Source: Streptomyces sp. SAT1 (GTDB lineage Bacteria > Actinomycetota > Actinomycetes > Streptomycetales > Streptomycetaceae). Taken from it: 64,000 bases of DNA. The notes under the pieces are model-generated. The model made no database searches. It had not been told where the DNA came from and saw only the letters and a list, made by a program, of their open reading frames with translations. The stretch spans positions 3,695,501 to 3,759,500 of the forward strand of contig NZ_CP015849.1 of the NCBI RefSeq assembly GCF_001654495.1, given 5' to 3'. Within the stretch, counting starts at the first letter, position 1; every line of letters starts with the position of its first letter. Made by a program: the position numbers and the translations under genes. Below are positions 25,848-33,600 of the stretch, one piece after another.

Positions 25848-27160
25848 GCTCCACGGCCGGTACGACGGCCTCCGTCGCCCTCCCCGGCGATCCGCCGGGC
25901 GGCCGGCGGGCCGTCGCCGTGTGGTGCATAGGTGTCGCCGTCTATTTCGTCGCGGTCATCTTCCGCACCTCGCTGGGCGTCGCCGGACTCGACGCCGCCG
26001 ACCGCTTCCACGTGGGCGCCTCCGCGCTGTCCACCTTCTCCATCCTCCAGCTGCTGGTCTACGCGGGCATGCAGATACCCGTCGGCCTGCTCGTCGACCG
26101 GCTCGGCACCAAGAAGGTGCTGGGCATCGGCGTGGTGCTGTTCACGGCCGGTCAGCTCGGCTTCGCCTTCTCGGCGTCGTACGGCACCGCGCTCGCCTCC
26201 CGGGCGCTGCTCGGCTGCGGCGACGCCATGACCTTCATCAGCGTGCTGCGGCTGGGCACCCGGTGGTTCCCGGCGCGGCGCGGGCCGATGGTGGCGCAGC
26301 TCGCCGGGCTCGTCGGCATGGCGGGCAACCTCGTCTCCACCCTGGTGCTGGCCCGGCTGCTGCACGGGGTGGGCTGGACGGCGGCCTTCGCGGGCAGCTC
26401 CCTGGCCGGTGCGGTGGTGCTGGTGCTGCTGGTCCTCTTCCTGAAGGACCACCCCGAGGGCCACGAGCCGGAGCCGGTGCCGCATCAGGGTGCCGCCTAT
26501 GTGCGCCGGCAGATCGCCGCGTCCTGGCGCGAGCCGGGGACCCGGCTGGGCATGTGGGTGCACTTCACCACGCAGTTCCCGGCGATGGTGTTCCTGCTGC
26601 TGTGGGGCCTGCCCTTCCTGGTGGAGGCGCAGGGCCTGTCGCGCGGCACGGCCGGTGAACTGCTCACACTCGTCGTCCTGTCGAACATGGCCGTCGGCCT
26701 GGTCTACGGCCAGATCGTCGCCCGGCACCACGCGGCCCGGCTGCCGCTGGCGCTCGGCACGGTCGCGGTGACCGCCGCGATGTGGGCGGCGACCCTGCTC
26801 TACCCGGGCGAACGCGCGCCGATGTGGCTGCTGGTGACGCTGTGCGCGGTGCTCGGGGCGTGCGGCCCGGCCTCGATGATCGGGTTCGACTTCGCCCGGC
26901 CCGCCAATCCGGCGGAGCGGCAGGGCACCGCCTCCGGCATCACCAACATGGGCGGTTTCATCGCCTCGATGACGACACTGTTCGCGATCGGTGTGCTGCT
27001 GGACGCGACGGACGACGACTACACGGTCGCCTTCTGCGCCGTGTTCGTCCTCCAGGCGCTCGGGGTCAGCCAGATCCTCCGGCTGCGCGGGCGGGCGGCG
27101 CGCCGGGAGCGGGAGCGGCTGGTGGCGAGCCGGGTGGAGTCGGTGCACGTCCCCGCCTGA
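25844..27160 (+). CDS. Major facilitator superfamily transporter
   Basis: A 438-residue integral membrane protein with about 12 hydrophobic segments. The first is near residue 25 (AVAVWCIGVAVYFVAVIF). Between TM2 and TM3 is the MFS motif A-like LLVDRLGTKKVLG near residue 85. Substrate unknown; the conserved GDAMTFISVLRLGTRWFPAR region resembles MFS anion or sugar-phosphate/nitrate-type carriers, but this is only a resemblance. It starts inside the GntR stop codon, so the pair forms a regulator-transporter operon, and ends before a hairpin. Confidence 0.85.
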   Translation: MSSTAGTTASVALPGDPPGGRRAVAVWCIGVAVYFVAVIFRTSLGVAGLDAADRFHVGASALSTFSILQLLVYAGMQIPVGLLVDRLGTKKVLGIGVVLFTAGQLGFAFSASYGTALASRALLGCGDAMTFISVLRLGTRWFPARRGPMVAQLAGLVGMAGNLVSTLVLARLLHGVGWTAAFAGSSLAGAVVLVLLVLFLKDHPEGHEPEPVPHQGAAYVRRQIAASWREPGTRLGMWVHFTTQFPAMVFLLLWGLPFLVEAQGLSRGTAGELLTLVVLSNMAVGLVYGQIVARHHAARLPLALGTVAVTAAMWAATLLYPGERAPMWLLVTLCAVLGACGPASMIGFDFARPANPAERQGTASGITNMGGFIASMTTLFAIGVLLDATDDDYTVAFCAVFVLQALGVSQILRLRGRAARRERERLVASRVESVHVPA

Positions 27161-27172
27161 GCCCGCCCACCG

Positions 27173-27211
27173 GACGCCGGTCCGGTCCGGTCCGCGGCGG
27201 GGACCGGCGTC
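27173..27211. terminator. Hairpin terminator after the MFS gene
   Basis: Perfect 11-bp arms GACGCCGGTCC (27173-27183) and GGACCGGCGTC (27201-27211) lie between convergent genes. Confidence 0.65.
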
Positions 27212-27246
27212 ACGCCGTGGGCCCGAGCGCCGGTTCCTGCTGCCTC

Positions 27247-28071
27247 CTACTGCGTGACCGTGAAGTTCCGCAGGATCGCCGCCGTCAGCTCCGGGTCGCC
27301 CTCCGTCTTCACCCGGTCCGCCACCGCCTCCGGGGTGGTCCGGCCGCAGGCCAGCCGGACGTACGTCTCCCAGTCCAGGGAGAGGGCCGCCGCCGGGCCC
27401 AGCGCGGGCGCCGTCTCCAGGGTGCCGCGGCCCTGGATGTCGACGCGGATCGTGCGCAGGAACTCCACCGGGCCGTGCACGTCGAAGACGATCGCCGAAC
27501 TGCGCGGCGCGTCCGCCCGCACCGCCACGACCTCCGGCAGCGCGCCGAGCAGATGGTCCCGGGCGACGTACGCGCCGGGCGAGTCGAGGTCGCCGGGGCG
27601 GCCGAGGGCGGCGCGCAGGTCCTGTTCGTGCACCCAGATGTCGAAGGCGCGGTAGCGCATCGACTCCTCCAGGGTGATGTCCGCGCCGAGCGGGCCGCGC
27701 ACCTTGGCGCCCGGGTCGCGGGACTCGTTGCGCAGCTGCCGGTTGCGGCGGATGACCGTGTACTCCAGCTCGGAGGTCATCTCCGGCGCCGTGTGGTGAC
27801 GGCGGACGTCGACCTGCATCTCCATGTAGCGCTGGTGCTCGTTGGTGACGTGGAACAGGTCGCGCGGCAGCGCGTGGATGGGGCGCGGGTCGCCCAGCGC
27901 CTCGCAGTCCATGCCGATGACATGCGAGACGATGTCGCGGACGGACCATCCCGGGCAGGGGGTCCGCCGGTTCCACTCGCCCTCCACGAGCGGCTGCACC
28001 AGCTCGGATATCGCCTCGACGGAGTGGGTCCAGGCATCGGCGTAGGGCTGGAGGGTGGGATGCAGACTCAC
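27247..28071 (-). CDS. Maleylpyruvate isomerase-family (mycothiol-dependent, DinB-like) protein
   Basis: A 274-residue actinobacterial protein with the TIGR03083-type N-terminal four-helix DinB-like fold (EWNRRTPCPGWSVRDIVSHV near residue 35, with the His expected for metal binding) and a C-terminal SCP2-like domain (about 180-270, LETAPALGPAAALSLDWETY). Such proteins use mycothiol or act as metal-dependent transferases; the substrate cannot be told. The GTG at 28071 (GAGGGG upstream) is preferred; an ATG at 28119 is a longer option without a ribosome site. Divergent from the amidase gene, with a palindromic element between. Confidence 0.8.
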   Translation of the reverse strand: MSLHPTLQPYADAWTHSVEAISELVQPLVEGEWNRRTPCPGWSVRDIVSHVIGMDCEALGDPRPIHALPRDLFHVTNEHQRYMEMQVDVRRHHTAPEMTSELEYTVIRRNRQLRNESRDPGAKVRGPLGADITLEESMRYRAFDIWVHEQDLRAALGRPGDLDSPGAYVARDHLLGALPEVVAVRADAPRSSAIVFDVHGPVEFLRTIRVDIQGRGTLETAPALGPAAALSLDWETYVRLACGRTTPEAVADRVKTEGDPELTAAILRNFTVTQ

Positions 28072-28152
28072 GGAACGGGACCCCTCGGCGGTCGGTACAC
28101 GGTCAGGTTGTGGCGGCATTGCCAGTGGGGAGTGGTGGCGGTCGGCGGGCGG

Positions 28153-28205
28153 CTTGGGCATCCCCCGGGCTCTCGCTCCGCTTCGAGACAGGGGGGATCC
28201 CCAAG
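28153..28205. repeat. Intergenic palindromic element
   Basis: Outer arms 28153-28166 and 28192-28205 pair at 13 of 14 positions (CTTGGGCATCCCCC against GGGGGATCCCCAAG). An inner dyad TCTCG/CGAGA sits at 28171-28175 and 28184-28188. Elements of this look occur between genes in other Streptomyces chromosomes, but I cannot assign a named family. It may form a cruciform or act as a terminator/insulator between divergent genes. Confidence 0.55.
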
Positions 28206-28292
28206 TTACGCTGCTGTGAGGCACCCCGGCAGTGCTTTCGTGTGACGATCGTAGGCCCGTCGGGACAACTCGATTGCCAGGACGGTGGTAGT

Positions 28293-29066
28293 GTGCGCGC
28301 CTCTCTGATCCAGATCGCCGTGGACGAGGGCGAATCGGTCGCCGTACGACGGCGGCGCGCGGCCTCGCTGGTACGCGCGGAGTCCGCCGCCGATCTGGTC
28401 GTGCTGCCGGAGCTGTGGACCACCGGGGCCTTCGCCTTCGACGAGTTCGACGGCGCGGCGGAGCCGCTGCGCGGGCCGACGTACGAGGCGATGGCCGCGG
28501 CCGCGGCCGACGCGGGCGTGTGGCTGCACGCCGGCTCGGTGCCGGAACGGGACATCGACGGCACCCTCTACAACACCTCCCTCGTCTTCACTCCGTCCGG
28601 AGACCTGGCCGCCTCCTACCGCAAGATCCACCGCTTCGGCTTCGACCAGGGCGAGGCGGTGCTGATGGGGGCCGGCCGGGACCTGGTCGCGGTCCGGCTG
28701 CCGGAGACGGTCGTCGGTGTGGCGACCTGCTACGACCTCCGTTTCCCCGAGCTGTTCCGCGGCCTCGTCGACGCGGGCGCCGAGACCCTGGTCGTCCCGG
28801 CGGGCTGGCCGGAGCGCCGCCGGGCGCACTGGACGCTGCTGGCCCGCGCGCGGGCGGTGGAGAACCAGGCGTTCGTGCTCGCCTGCGGAACGGCCGGGAC
28901 CCACGCCGGGGTTCCCCAGGCCGGTCACTCGATCGTGGTGGATCCCTGGGGCGAGGTGCTGGCGGAGGCCGGAGCGGACGAGGAGGTCCTGCGCGCCGAG
29001 TTCGACCCCGCGAAGGTGGCACGCACCCGCGAGCAGTTCCCGGCCCTCAAGGACCGGGTCCTCTGA
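28293..29066 (+). CDS. Carbon-nitrogen hydrolase (nitrilase-superfamily amidase)
   Basis: A 257-residue amidase. The Glu-Lys-Cys catalytic triad is complete: Glu40 (VVLPELW), Lys111 (SYRKIHRFGF) and Cys146 (VATCYDLRFPELF). The length and the CYDLRFPE motif suit omega-amidase/NIT-type enzymes, which hydrolyse deaminated glutamine or glutathione and other small amides. The GTG at 28293 (MRASLIQIAVDEGE) starts exactly at the beta-strand that begins this fold; longer upstream starts run through the palindrome and are rejected. It is followed by a repeat-rich gap. Confidence 0.87.
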   Translation: MRASLIQIAVDEGESVAVRRRRAASLVRAESAADLVVLPELWTTGAFAFDEFDGAAEPLRGPTYEAMAAAAADAGVWLHAGSVPERDIDGTLYNTSLVFTPSGDLAASYRKIHRFGFDQGEAVLMGAGRDLVAVRLPETVVGVATCYDLRFPELFRGLVDAGAETLVVPAGWPERRRAHWTLLARARAVENQAFVLACGTAGTHAGVPQAGHSIVVDPWGEVLAEAGADEEVLRAEFDPAKVARTREQFPALKDRVL

Positions 29067-29092
29067 CCCGGCGACCGGGCGGTCGTCCCGGT

Positions 29093-29141
29093 CCGGCGCC
29101 CCAGCCCTGCACCCGGCCCGGCGCCCCAGCCCTGCACCCGG
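29093..29141. repeat. Two direct copies of a 24-bp unit
   Basis: Two consecutive copies begin at 29093 and 29118, containing GCGCCCCAGCCCTGCACCC, after the amidase stop. Non-coding as far as can be seen. Confidence 0.6.
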
Positions 29142-29227
29142 GCCGGGGCCAGGGCCCGCGTGCTCCCGGCACCCCCGCGCCCCGCGTACCCGGGACCGCC
29201 CTGCGCGGGCAGCCGGTGGGCGAGCCG

Positions 29228-29281
29228 CGCCCCACGCACCCGGCCCGCCCCACGCACCCGGCCCGCCCCACGCACCCGGCC
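29228..29281. repeat. Three perfect copies of an 18-bp tandem repeat
   Basis: Unit CGCCCCACGCACCCGGCC is repeated exactly at 29228, 29246 and 29264, in the 247-bp gap between the amidase gene and the convergent LURP-one-like gene. No coding function evident. Confidence 0.75.
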
Positions 29282-29313
29282 CGCCCGGCGGACCCGCCCG
29301 TCCGGCCGCCGGA

Positions 29314-29808
29314 TCAGCCCTCGTCCCGTTCCTTCTCCGCCAGGTGGATCACGCACACCGCCACCGAGATCAGCAGCGCCGGGTCCGCGTCGTCGCGCAC
29401 GATGTCGACGCCGTAGGTCTCGACGACGCTCAGCCACCGCCGGGAGATCACGGCCAGCAGCTCCCCGTCGTACTCGACGGCGAACTCCCGGTCGAGGATC
29501 TTGCCGCTGACGTCCAGCTCGGTGCCGTCGGCCAGGGAAACCCGGTAGTGGTTGCGCAGCAGCGACAGCCGCTTGCGGCGGATCTTCGCCAGCGCCTCCC
29601 CGTCCCGCTCGATCACCATCGTGTCCCGCAGCGCGAACATCTTCTGGTGGATGTCGATCAGGACCCGGCCGCGGGCGTCCTTCAGCTCGAAGGTGTCCCG
29701 CAGCCGCATCGCCTTGCCGTCGACGAGGAAGACCTTGTCTCCGTGCTCGTCCTCGATCCAGTAGTCGTCACCGATGCCGAGGATCCGGTCGCGTACGAGG
29801 AATCTCAT
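29314..29808 (-). CDS. LURP-one-related (LOR/scramblase-like) protein
   Basis: A 164-residue protein of the LOR/SDP (Tubby-like) fold. Repeated beta-strand units with the typical start MRFLVRDRILGIGDDYWIED, then KVFLVDGKAMRLRDTFELKD and RNHYRVSLADGTELDVSG. Function in bacteria is unknown; plant and animal relatives bind lipids. The ATG at 29808 follows GTGAGGC. It converges on the amidase gene and is divergent from the thioredoxin-NHL gene. Confidence 0.82.
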   Translation of the reverse strand: MRFLVRDRILGIGDDYWIEDEHGDKVFLVDGKAMRLRDTFELKDARGRVLIDIHQKMFALRDTMVIERDGEALAKIRRKRLSLLRNHYRVSLADGTELDVSGKILDREFAVEYDGELLAVISRRWLSVVETYGVDIVRDDADPALLISVAVCVIHLAEKERDEG

Positions 29809-29894
29809 GCCTCACGGCTTCCCCGGCCGGGCCCGCCCGACGCCGCCGGTAGGCCGACGGGCTGAGCGCGGCCGGCCGGTGGCACCCTTGACGC

Positions 29895-31724
29895 ATGAGC
29901 GAACCGGCCCCGACCCCGACCCCGCGACGCGCCCGTGTCCGCGCCCCCGAGCTGACCGGCGAGGGCGGCTGGCTGAACACCGGCGGACGGCAGTACAGCC
30001 TCGCCGACCTGCGCGGACGCATCGTCCTGCTGGACTTCTGGACCTTCTGCTGCATCAACTGCCTGCACGTCCTGGACGAGCTGCGCGAGCTGGAGGACAA
30101 ACACCGCGACACGGTGGTCGTGGTCGGCGTGCACTCCCCGAAGTTCGCGCACGAGGCCGAGCACCGGGCCGTCGTCGACGCCGTGGAGCGGTACGGCGTG
30201 GAGCACCCCGTGCTCGACGACCCGCAGCTGGCCACCTGGAAGCAGTACGCGGTACGGGCCTGGCCGACGCTGGTCGTGATCGACCCGGAGGGCTATGTCG
30301 TCGCCCAGCACGCGGGCGAGGGCCATGCGCACGCCATCGAACGGCTGGTCGAGGAGCTGGAGGCCGAGCACACCGCCAAGGGCACCCTGCGGCGCGGCGA
30401 CGGGCCCTACGTACCGCCGGAGCCCGAGCCCACCACCCTGCGCTTCCCCGGCAAGGCGCTGCGCCTGCCCGCCGGGACCTTCCTGGTCAGCGACACCACC
30501 CGGCACCAGCTCGTGGAGCTGGCCGGGGACGGGGAGAGCGAGCTGCGCCGGATCGGCTCCGGGACGCGCGGATTCACCGACGGCGACGCCGCCACGGCCT
30601 GCTTCAGCGAGCCGCAGGGGCTGGCCCTGCTCGACGACGGCTCGGTCGTCGTCGCCGACACCGTCAACCACGCGCTGCGCCGCCTGGACCCGGCCACCGG
30701 CGAGGTCACCACCCTCGCCGGGACCGGCCGCCAGTGGTGGCAGGGCTCACCGACCGCCGGGCCGGCCCGCGAGACCGACCTCTCCTCGCCCTGGGACGTG
30801 GCCTGGTGGCAGGGCCGGGTGTGGATCGCCATGTCGGGCGTGCACCAGCTGTGGACGTACGACCCGGCCGGGCACACCGTGTCCGTCGCCGCCGGCACGA
30901 CCAACGAGGGCCTGGTCGACGGCCCCGCCGACCAGGCGTGGTTCGCGCAGCCGTCGGGTCTGGCGGCCACGCCCGAGCGGCTGTGGCTGGCCGACTCCGA
31001 GACCTCCGCGCTGCGCTGGGTGGAGGCGGACGGCTCGGTGCACACGGCCGTGGGCACCGGCCTGTTCGACTTCGGCCACCGCGACGGCGCCGCCGGACAG
31101 GCCCTGTTCCAGCACCCGCTCGGGGTCACCGCCCTGCCGGACGGCTCGGTGGCCGTCGCCGACACCTACAACCACGCCCTGCGCCGCTACGACCCCGCCA
31201 CCGGCGAGGTCACCACGCTCGCCACGGATCTGCGCGAGCCCAGCGACGCGGTGCTCGACGGCGACGACATCGTGGTGGTGGAGTCGGCCCGGCACCGGCT
31301 GACCCGGCTGCGTCTGCCCGAGGAGGCGGTACGGGTGCAGGCCGTCGCCCACCGCACCCGCCGCGCCGCCACCGAGGTCGCCCCCGGCCGGCTCCGGCTG
31401 GACGTGATCTTCCAGGCGCCGAAGGGCCAGAAGCTGGACACCCGTTACGGTCCCTCCACCCGCCTGCTGGTCTCCGCCACCCCGCCCGAGCTGCTGCTCG
31501 ACGGCGAGGGCGCGGGCACCGACCTGGCCCGCGCCCTGGAGCTGAACCCCGCTGTCGGGGAAGGCGTCCTGCACGTCTCCGCGATGGCCGCCTCCTGCGA
31601 CGACGATCCGGACAACCCGTACCCGGCCTGCCATGTGCACCAGCAGGACTGGGGCGTCCCGGTCCGGCTGGCCGGGGACGGCGCCGACCGGCTGCCGCTC
31701 GTGCTGGCCGGTCTGGACGCCTGA
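29895..31724 (+). CDS. Thioredoxin-like/NHL-repeat protein (NHLRC2-type)
   Basis: A 609-residue protein. The N-terminal thioredoxin fold (about residues 22-155) carries WTFCCINCLHVL with CxxC at Cys53-Cys56. A six-bladed NHL propeller runs from about 185 to 480, with repeated units such as GLALLDDGSVVVADTVNHAL and GVTALPDGSVAVADTYNHAL. A beta-rich C-terminal domain (about 495-605) contains CDDDPDNPYPACHVHQQDW. No signal peptide, so it is cytoplasmic. The architecture equals vertebrate NHLRC2. Probable redox or scaffolding role; substrate unknown. The ATG at 29895 has only a weak ribosome site. Confidence 0.88.
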   Translation: MSEPAPTPTPRRARVRAPELTGEGGWLNTGGRQYSLADLRGRIVLLDFWTFCCINCLHVLDELRELEDKHRDTVVVVGVHSPKFAHEAEHRAVVDAVERYGVEHPVLDDPQLATWKQYAVRAWPTLVVIDPEGYVVAQHAGEGHAHAIERLVEELEAEHTAKGTLRRGDGPYVPPEPEPTTLRFPGKALRLPAGTFLVSDTTRHQLVELAGDGESELRRIGSGTRGFTDGDAATACFSEPQGLALLDDGSVVVADTVNHALRRLDPATGEVTTLAGTGRQWWQGSPTAGPARETDLSSPWDVAWWQGRVWIAMSGVHQLWTYDPAGHTVSVAAGTTNEGLVDGPADQAWFAQPSGLAATPERLWLADSETSALRWVEADGSVHTAVGTGLFDFGHRDGAAGQALFQHPLGVTALPDGSVAVADTYNHALRRYDPATGEVTTLATDLREPSDAVLDGDDIVVVESARHRLTRLRLPEEAVRVQAVAHRTRRAATEVAPGRLRLDVIFQAPKGQKLDTRYGPSTRLLVSATPPELLLDGEGAGTDLARALELNPAVGEGVLHVSAMAASCDDDPDNPYPACHVHQQDWGVPVRLAGDGADRLPLVLAGLDA

Positions 31725-31754
31725 CGGGCCGGGCCCCCGCCCGGCCCGGACACC

Positions 31755-31780
31755 GGCCGGAGCCCGTGTGGGCTCCGGCC
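31755..31780. terminator. Bidirectional hairpin terminator
   Basis: Perfect 11-bp arms (31755-31765 and 31770-31780) with a GTGT loop, between the convergent thioredoxin-NHL gene and the small membrane protein gene. Confidence 0.8.
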
Positions 31781-31793
31781 CGCGGCGGCGCGG

Positions 31794-32045
31794 TCAGAGA
31801 CCGTAGCCGTCGCTGTAACCGTCACGTGTGGTGTGGTGCCGCTCCTCCTCGACGACGGTCGTCGCGGGCGGCACCATGACGCGGCGGCGCCGCGCGATGC
31901 TGCTGAACGTCGTGACGCCGATCAGTCCGACGATCATCAGGATGACGCCGACCAGGTGCAGGTTGACCCCCTGCATGTGCCAGTCGGTCGCGAACGTGAG
32001 GATGGCTCCCACGGCGATGAGGATGATGCACCCGCCGAGGCCCAT
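31794..32045 (-). CDS. Small two-TM membrane protein (DUF6458-like)
   Basis: An 83-residue protein with two TM helices (about 3-20, LGGCIILIAVGAILTFAT, and 28-48, HLVGVILMIVGLIGVTTF), then a basic stretch ARRRRV and an acidic/His tail. It looks like the actinobacterial DUF6458 family of unknown function. The ATG at 32045 is preceded by GGAGG. Monocistronic. Confidence 0.78.
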   Translation of the reverse strand: MGLGGCIILIAVGAILTFATDWHMQGVNLHLVGVILMIVGLIGVTTFSSIARRRRVMVPPATTVVEEERHHTTRDGYSDGYGL

Positions 32046-32178
32046 GAGTGTCGCCTCCTAGCCCGGTTCCAGGTCCGGTTCGGATCCGGTGGTTCCGGCC
32101 GTTCCGGTCCCCTCCGGTCAACTCCGGGTACCCCGGGGCCGGATGGACATGCGGGGGCGGCGCCCATGGGCCGCGCGC

Positions 32179-33483
32179 TCAGCCCTCCAGGAACGCCACC
32201 AGCGCGTTGGCCAGCAGGAACGGGTCGTCGGCCGCGCACAGTTCGCGGGCGCTGTGCATGGAGAGGATCGCGACACCGATGTCGACGGTCCTGATGCCGT
32301 GCCGGGCCGCGGTGATCGGGCCGATCGTGGTGCCGCACGGCATGGAATTGTTGGAGACGAACGACTGGAACGGCACGCCCGCCTTCTCGCAGGCCGCCGC
32401 GAACAGCGCCCGGCCCGAACCGTCGGTGGCGTAGCGGTTGTTGACGTTCACCTTGAGGATGGGGCCGCCGCCCGCGCGCGGGTGGTGCGTCGGGTCGTGC
32501 CGCTCGGCGTAGTTGGGGTGCACCGCGTGGCCGGTGTCGGAGGACAGGCAGACGGTGCCCGCGAAGGCGCGCGCCCGGTCCTCGTACGCACCGCCGCGCG
32601 CGAACACCGAACGCTCCAGGACGCCGCCGAGCAGCGGGCCGTCCGCGCCGGTGTCGGACTGGGAGCCGTTCTCCTCGTGGTCGAAGGCGGCCAGGACCGG
32701 GATGTACGGCAGGTCCGCCGCGCCGGACCCGGTCGCCACGGCGGCCAGCGCGGCCGTCCCGGCGTGCACGGAGAGCAGGTTGTCCATGCGCGGGCCCGCC
32801 ACCAGCTCGCGGTCGCGGCCCAGGTAGGCGGGCGCCTCCACGGAGTGCGTCATCAGGTCCCAGCCGGTGACCTCGCCGGCCGCCAGGCCCGCCTCCTGCT
32901 CCAGGAAGGCGACGAGGTCGCCGTCGCGGACGTCGTCGCCGAGGCCCCACACCGGCTGGAGGTGGCGCTGCTTGTCCAGCTTCAGTCCCTCGGTGGAGAC
33001 CGTGCGGTCCAGGTGGATGGCGAGCTGCGGGACGCGCAGCAGCGGACGGGCGACGTTCACCAGGCGGGTGGAGCCGTCGCGCAGCGTCAGCCGCCCGGCC
33101 AGGCCCAGGTCGCGGTCGAGCCAGGAGTTCATCAGCGGGCCGCCGTAGATCTCCACGGCGATCTGGCGCCAGCCGTGCGCCCCGGAGTCGGGCAGCGGCT
33201 TGACGCGCAGGTTCGGCGAGTCGGTGTGCGCGCCGACGATGCGGAAGGGGGTGTGCGCGGCGGCGCCCTCGGGGACGTACCAGGCGACGATCGCGCCGCC
33301 GCGCAGCACGAACTTCCCGCCGCTGGTGCCGTCCCACTCGTCCGTCTCGGCGACCTGCCGGAAGCCGGCCTTCTCCAGCCGCTGCGCGGCGCTCGCCACG
33401 GCGTGGTACGGCGACGGGGCGGCCGCCAGGAAGGACATCAGGTCGTCGGTGTGGCCACGGTCGAAGGGCCGGTTCGTGCGCAT
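32179..33483 (-). CDS. M18-family aminopeptidase
   Basis: A 434-residue zinc aminopeptidase of the aspartyl aminopeptidase family, removing N-terminal residues from peptides in the cytoplasm. Expected di-zinc ligands lie in VGAHTDSPNLRVKP (near residue 85), AFDHEENGSQSDTGADG (near 265) and SMHSARE (near 405). The insertion (dimerisation) domain lies between the first two. The ATG at 33483 is preceded by AAGGTGAGG. Isolated gene with a terminator from the upstream acyl-CoA dehydrogenase gene just before it. Confidence 0.9.
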   Translation of the reverse strand: MRTNRPFDRGHTDDLMSFLAAAPSPYHAVASAAQRLEKAGFRQVAETDEWDGTSGGKFVLRGGAIVAWYVPEGAAAHTPFRIVGAHTDSPNLRVKPLPDSGAHGWRQIAVEIYGGPLMNSWLDRDLGLAGRLTLRDGSTRLVNVARPLLRVPQLAIHLDRTVSTEGLKLDKQRHLQPVWGLGDDVRDGDLVAFLEQEAGLAAGEVTGWDLMTHSVEAPAYLGRDRELVAGPRMDNLLSVHAGTAALAAVATGSGAADLPYIPVLAAFDHEENGSQSDTGADGPLLGGVLERSVFARGGAYEDRARAFAGTVCLSSDTGHAVHPNYAERHDPTHHPRAGGGPILKVNVNNRYATDGSGRALFAAACEKAGVPFQSFVSNNSMPCGTTIGPITAARHGIRTVDIGVAILSMHSARELCAADDPFLLANALVAFLEG

Positions 33484-33501
33484 GACCTCACCTTAACGAC
33501 G

Positions 33502-33537
33502 ACGGGGTCCGCTCCCTCCTCCGGGAGCGGACCCCGT
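33502..33537. terminator. Hairpin terminator after the acyl-CoA dehydrogenase gene
   Basis: Perfect 15-bp arms (33502-33516 and 33523-33537) around a TCCTCC loop, 63 bases beyond the minus-strand stop at 33601. Confidence 0.85.
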
Positions 33538-33600
33538 ACGGCCCGGTCGGGACCCCGCGCGGTCCGCGCGGGGCGGACGACGGGAATCTGACGACAGGCC

